Notes under the pieces: model-generated
Databases searched by the model: none
Told to the model about the DNA's origin: nothing
What the model saw: the letters and a program-made list of their open reading frames with translations, nothing else
Assembly: GCA_003695505.1 (NCBI GenBank)
Contig: RFIY01000157.1
Span: 1-17,257, forward strand
DNA from: J088 sp003695505 [NCBI: Candidatus Dadabacteria bacterium]
GTDB taxonomy: Bacteria > J088
Length of the DNA stretch: 17,257 nt
Reading direction: 5' to 3'
Shown here: positions 14,402 to 17,257 of the stretch, one piece after another
Layout: each line of letters begins with the position of its first letter
Numbering within the stretch: position 1 is the stretch's first letter
Program-made: the position numbers and the translations under genes

Positions 14402-15095
14402 GTCGGCCTCCGTCAACCGGCAGCACGGCGCCCGTGACATAGGACGCGTCCAAAGCAAGAAAACAGACCGCTTCCGCCACGTCCTGCGGCGTTCCCATGC
14501 GTTTCAGCAAGGTGCGTTCGGTCGAGCGGCGAATCATCTGCTCATCATAGTCGACCGGTGCAAGGACCGGCCCCGGTGCAACCGCGTTGACCCGCACCTC
14601 GGGAGACAGTTCGCGTGCGAGCAGCTCCACGGCAGGGTGAAGTGCGGCCTTCGCGATCGAGTGCGCGCCATAGCCGGGCCAGAGCACAAGGCCGGCTGCA
14701 TCGGAAACCAGCACAATCGCCCCACCCCTCGCCCTCATCGTCTCACCGATGTGCGCGGCCAGCCAGACCGGCGCGCGAAGATTCAGCGCAAGGATTTCGT
14801 CGAATTCCGCGGGGCTTGTCTCTCTGAGGCGCGCCCGGACGAAACTTGCCGCACTCAATACGAGCAGATCCGGCGGTTGCGCCTCGGTCACAACATCCGC
14901 AAACCGTTCAAGGGCTCCGGGATCACGCAGATCGGCCTGGAGCACCCGGCTTCCAGCCGGAAGTGTTGCGACAAGCGCCTCCGCAGCATCGCGGCTACCG
15001 TGACAGTGAACCGTAACCGAGCATCCACGCTGCCCGAGCGCTCGGCTGATGGCCGCGCCGAGCCGCACGGCCCCGCCGGTCACCACCGCGTGCAT
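14388..15095 (-). CDS. SDR-family oxidoreductase, pteridine-reductase-like, with altered active site
   Basis: A 235-aa short-chain dehydrogenase/reductase. The cofactor motif TGGAVRLG at residues 7-14, with an arginine typical of NADPH-preferring pteridine reductase-like (PTR1/FolM) members, and the C-terminal VRVNAVAPGPVLAP, LLKRMGTPQDVAEAVCFLALDASYVTGAVLPVDGG are all typical. Two catalytic features deviate. The NNAS/NNAG motif reads LSAAS, and the YxxxK active site reads HSIAK, with histidine where tyrosine is expected; a tyrosine lies three residues earlier (YGAHSIAK). The catalytic serine (LVSDAAG) and lysine remain. Its ATG shares one base with the TGA of der (TGATG), so it is translationally coupled. 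It may be inactive, use another base, or bind ligand only. Confidence 0.85.
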   Translation of the reverse strand: MHAVVTGGAVRLGAAISRALGQRGCSVTVHCHGSRDAAEALVATLPAGSRVLQADLRDPGALERFADVVTEAQPPDLLVLSAASFVRARLRETSPAEFDEILALNLRAPVWLAAHIGETMRARGGAIVLVSDAAGLVLWPGYGAHSIAKAALHPAVELLARELSPEVRVNAVAPGPVLAPVDYDEQMIRRSTERTLLKRMGTPQDVAEAVCFLALDASYVTGAVLPVDGGRHAER

Positions 15096-16438
15096 CAACG
15101 GCGATCCTCGAAGTAGAGCAGCGCCGGAACATCGTCGAGGCCGAGATGTTCTCGCAGGCGTCGCAGCAGGTAGCGTTGATACGACGGCGGCAACTGATCG
15201 CGCTTCACGTTGCAGAACAGCTTGAAACGCAGCGGCCGTGTTCCGGACTGGGTGCCGTAGTACAGCTTGAAGGGCTTGTGCCGCTTGCGCCGACGGCTGG
15301 TGCGGATCTGCACCGCAGGGGGCGGGTTTTCGGCAATAATCTGCTGCAAAATGTCGTTGAGCCGCGAAGTCGATACGGTCGTATCGAGTTGTTGCACGAT
15401 ATCGCGCACGCGCCGCTCGATCTTGACCATATTGTGGCCGGTCATGGCCGAAATGGTCAGTGATGGCGCCCATTCGACAAACGGCAACATCCGCTCGCGC
15501 TCGCCTTCGAGCTGACGAATGCGTCGTTCGGGATCCTCGACGCGATCCCACTGCGAAAAGAGGATCAGTAATCCCCGCCCCGTGTCGGTCACCCGCGACA
15601 GCAATGTCTGATCCTGTTGGGTGACGCCCTCGGTCGCGTCGATCAGGTACAGGACGACATCGGCGTCGCGCACGGCCTTGAGGCTGCGCGAGACCGTCGC
15701 GGCCTCGAGCTGATCGTCGATGCTGCGTTTGCGCCGGACGCCCGCCGTGTCGACGAATCGTACATGGAATCCGGCCCAGTCCGCCTCGGCGTCGACCGGA
15801 TCCCTGGTCGTACCGGCAATGTCGGAAACCGTTGCCCGTTCGTAGCCGAGCAGCCGATTGAGCAACGTGCTCTTGCCGGCGTTTGGCTTGCCGAGGATCG
15901 CGATCTTCAATGTTTCGTCGTCACTGACCGTTTCGACCGCCTCCTCGAGAGGCAGCGCGGCCTCGACGGCGCTCTCGAGCTCACCGATCCCCCGATTGTG
16001 TGCCGCGCTGACCGGAATGGGCTCCCAGCCCAGTTCGGCCGCCGCAAGCGCTTCCATTTCGGCCCGTTCGTGATCGGCCTTGCTCGCGATCAGCAGGACC
16101 GGTTTTCCGCTGGCACGTACTGCCTGGGCCAGCCAGCGGTCGGTCTCGGTCACGCCGTCGCGGGCGTCGACGACGAGCAGCAGCAGATCGGCCTCGGCCC
16201 AGAGCCGCTGCATCGTGGCCTGGGACTGCTGCAGCACGGGATCGGGTTCGTCTTCGCGAAAGCCGCAGAGATCCCGCAACATCACGGTGCGATCACCCGG
16301 CAGGGTCCACGGTCGCTCGATCCAGTCGCGCGTGACGCCTTCGCGGTCATCGATCAGCGCTGCCCGCGTCCGCGTCAGGCGATTGAACAGCGTACTCTTG
16401 CCGACATTGGGCCGGCCAACCAGCAACACCGTCTTCAT
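15095..16438 (-). CDS. der: Double-domain GTPase Der (EngA), divergent
   Basis: A 447-aa protein with the Der layout: GTPase domain 1 (about 1-165), GTPase domain 2 (about 176-345) and a C-terminal KH-like domain ending LREHLGLDDVPALLYFEDRR. Der assists 50S ribosome assembly. P-loops are GRPNVGKS (8-15) and GKPNAGKS (183-190), and the G2 threonines are in GVTRD and GTTRD. G3 of domain 2 is the normal DTAG (230-233), but domain 1 has DLCG (56-59). The G4 motif, NKxD in canonical Der, is SKAD (119-122) in domain 1 and SQWD (295-298) in domain 2. The C-terminal domain keeps LNDILQQIIAENPPP, PLRFKLFCNV and SYQRYL. The start ATG 16438 overlaps the era stop (ATGA); an upstream in-frame ATG at 16567 would lie inside era and is rejected. 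It may be a paralog rather than the housekeeping copy. Confidence 0.88.
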   Translation of the reverse strand: MKTVLLVGRPNVGKSTLFNRLTRTRAALIDDREGVTRDWIERPWTLPGDRTVMLRDLCGFREDEPDPVLQQSQATMQRLWAEADLLLLVVDARDGVTETDRWLAQAVRASGKPVLLIASKADHERAEMEALAAAELGWEPIPVSAAHNRGIGELESAVEAALPLEEAVETVSDDETLKIAILGKPNAGKSTLLNRLLGYERATVSDIAGTTRDPVDAEADWAGFHVRFVDTAGVRRKRSIDDQLEAATVSRSLKAVRDADVVLYLIDATEGVTQQDQTLLSRVTDTGRGLLILFSQWDRVEDPERRIRQLEGERERMLPFVEWAPSLTISAMTGHNMVKIERRVRDIVQQLDTTVSTSRLNDILQQIIAENPPPAVQIRTSRRRKRHKPFKLYYGTQSGTRPLRFKLFCNVKRDQLPPSYQRYLLRRLREHLGLDDVPALLYFEDRR

Positions 16439-17257
16439 TCCCGCTCCCGCTTTTTGCGTTGCTGACCGGCCTCGATCCATGGCATCGCCTGTTGCACCGC
16501 ACGGGCCTGCTTCTTGCCCGGTCTCGTGACATCGAGTTCGCGCAGTATCCGTTCGTTGCGCATCCACTTCGGCGTGACCTTGACGAACAGCTTCAGAAAG
16601 ACGCGACGCTCGAGCAGCGCTTCAGCCAGTTGCCGCGCGCGCGTACCGATCTCGCGAATCATCTGGCCCCCCTCGCCGATGACGATTCCCTTCTGCGACT
16701 TGCGTGCGACATGTATCGCCGCGTCGATCCGTATGACATCGTCGGACTCATCGAACTGCTCGATCTCGACGAACGCCTCGTAGGGCAGCTCCTCGCGCAG
16801 AAGTTCGAACATTGCCTGACGAATGTATTCGGCGACGATGAACCGTACTGGGCGGTCAGACGCGCTGTCGACATCGTACAGTGGTGGCCCTTCCGGCAGA
16901 TGGGCGAAGATCGCGTCGAGCAGGTCTTCGACACCGGTGCCTTCGGCGGCTGACAATCCAAACGGCTGCACGCCGTACTGCTCCTGCAGCGTGCTCGTCA
17001 CGGCGGCCAGTTGCTCAGGTGCGGCCCGATCGATCTTATTGACGGCGACGAGGCACTCCGGACGATCAGCCAGTGATTCCAGCAGGACATGATCCATGGC
17101 GCGCAGCCCGGTCGCCTCGACGAGCAACAGGATCGCATCGGCCCCGCGCACCGCTTCCGCGGCGTTGGCGACGAGCGCCTGATTCAGCGTATCGAGCGCG
17201 GCATGGACGCCCGGCGTATCAACGAAAATGACCTGCCCGCGCGCATCGTCCGTATAG
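16435..17257 (-). CDS. era: GTPase Era, 5' end outside the window
   Basis: The 3' part (273 residues) of Era, the GTPase that binds the 3' end of 16S rRNA and matures the 30S subunit. The visible part starts just before G3 (FVDTPG) and includes G4 as canonical NKID and a G5-like SAAEGTG. The C-terminal KH domain follows (ELPYEAFVEIEQF, KGIVIGEGGQMIREIGTRAR, FLKLFVKVTPKWMRNERILRELD). Roughly 50 N-terminal residues with the P-loop lie beyond position 17257. After the usual end of Era a basic tail of about 28 residues (ending QRKKRERE) is present, which could add RNA affinity. Its TGA (16437-16435) overlaps the ATG of der. Whether rnc lies upstream, as in most proteobacteria, cannot be seen. Confidence 0.95.
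   Translation of the reverse strand, partial: YTDDARGQVIFVDTPGVHAALDTLNQALVANAAEAVRGADAILLLVEATGLRAMDHVLLESLADRPECLVAVNKIDRAAPEQLAAVTSTLQEQYGVQPFGLSAAEGTGVEDLLDAIFAHLPEGPPLYDVDSASDRPVRFIVAEYIRQAMFELLREELPYEAFVEIEQFDESDDVIRIDAAIHVARKSQKGIVIGEGGQMIREIGTRARQLAEALLERRVFLKLFVKVTPKWMRNERILRELDVTRPGKKQARAVQQAMPWIEAGQQRKKRERE

Noticed and set aside
16439-16567. N-terminal extension of Der to an upstream in-frame ATG
   Set aside because: It would lie inside era and precede the P-loop by over 40 non-family residues; ATG 16438 gives the normal MKTVLLVGRPNVGKS start.
1-17257. CRISPR arrays, tRNA or rRNA genes, insertion sequences, integrases
   Set aside because: No regularly spaced repeats, no transposase or integrase-like protein, and no RNA gene that I could recognise by reading; a covariance-model scan was not possible here.

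Overview
The window is GC-rich, densely coded DNA, most likely from a proteobacterium. A gammaproteobacterium fits best (inferred from two lipobox lipoproteins, an FNR-type box, HicAB, and the mix of Era/Der GTPases with a pteridine-reductase-like SDR). The central cluster suggests an aerobic or microaerobic degrader of steroids (sterol or bile-acid-like compounds). A secreted sialidase lipoprotein hints at contact with eukaryotic glycoconjugates. The organism is not named by anything in the sequence.

Layout, left to right. (1) 73-2659, plus strand: a membrane fatty-acid desaturase, a HicA/HicB toxin-antitoxin pair and a small TPR protein. (2) 2823-4034: a FAD-dependent oxidoreductase of the geranylgeranyl-reductase family. 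(3) 4035-4369: a regulatory gap with an FNR-consensus palindrome placed exactly where a class II activator site should sit relative to a plausible -10 element, plus three other inverted repeats. (4) 4370-10185: a tightly packed plus-strand operon of P450 (CYP125-like), two KshA-like Rieske oxygenases, an HsaA-like flavin monooxygenase, an HsaC-like extradiol dioxygenase and a CxxHxxC ferredoxin; an acyltransferase of the MGAT/DGAT2-like type follows at 10256-11002. (5) 11412-12620: a GH33 sialidase lipoprotein after a 409-bp non-coding gap. (6) Minus strand, 17257 down to 12638: era (5' end outside the window), der, an SDR and a large lipoprotein of unknown function, with overlapping start and stop codons throughout.

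How the genes work together. The operon in (4) contains enzymes for the O2-consuming steps of a sterol pathway: side-chain terminal hydroxylation (P450), 9-alpha-hydroxylation that opens ring B (KshA-like), 4-hydroxylation of the aromatised ring A (HsaA-like) and meta-cleavage (HsaC-like). It also encodes a ferredoxin suited to feed the P450. No reductase (KshB, HsaB, ferredoxin reductase), ketosteroid dehydrogenase or HsaD hydrolase is in the window, so they must be encoded elsewhere. The most interesting idea is that an oxygenase operon is wired to an FNR-type, oxygen-responsive promoter. Also notable are a Der protein with non-consensus G4 motifs in both GTPase domains and an SDR whose catalytic tyrosine position is histidine.
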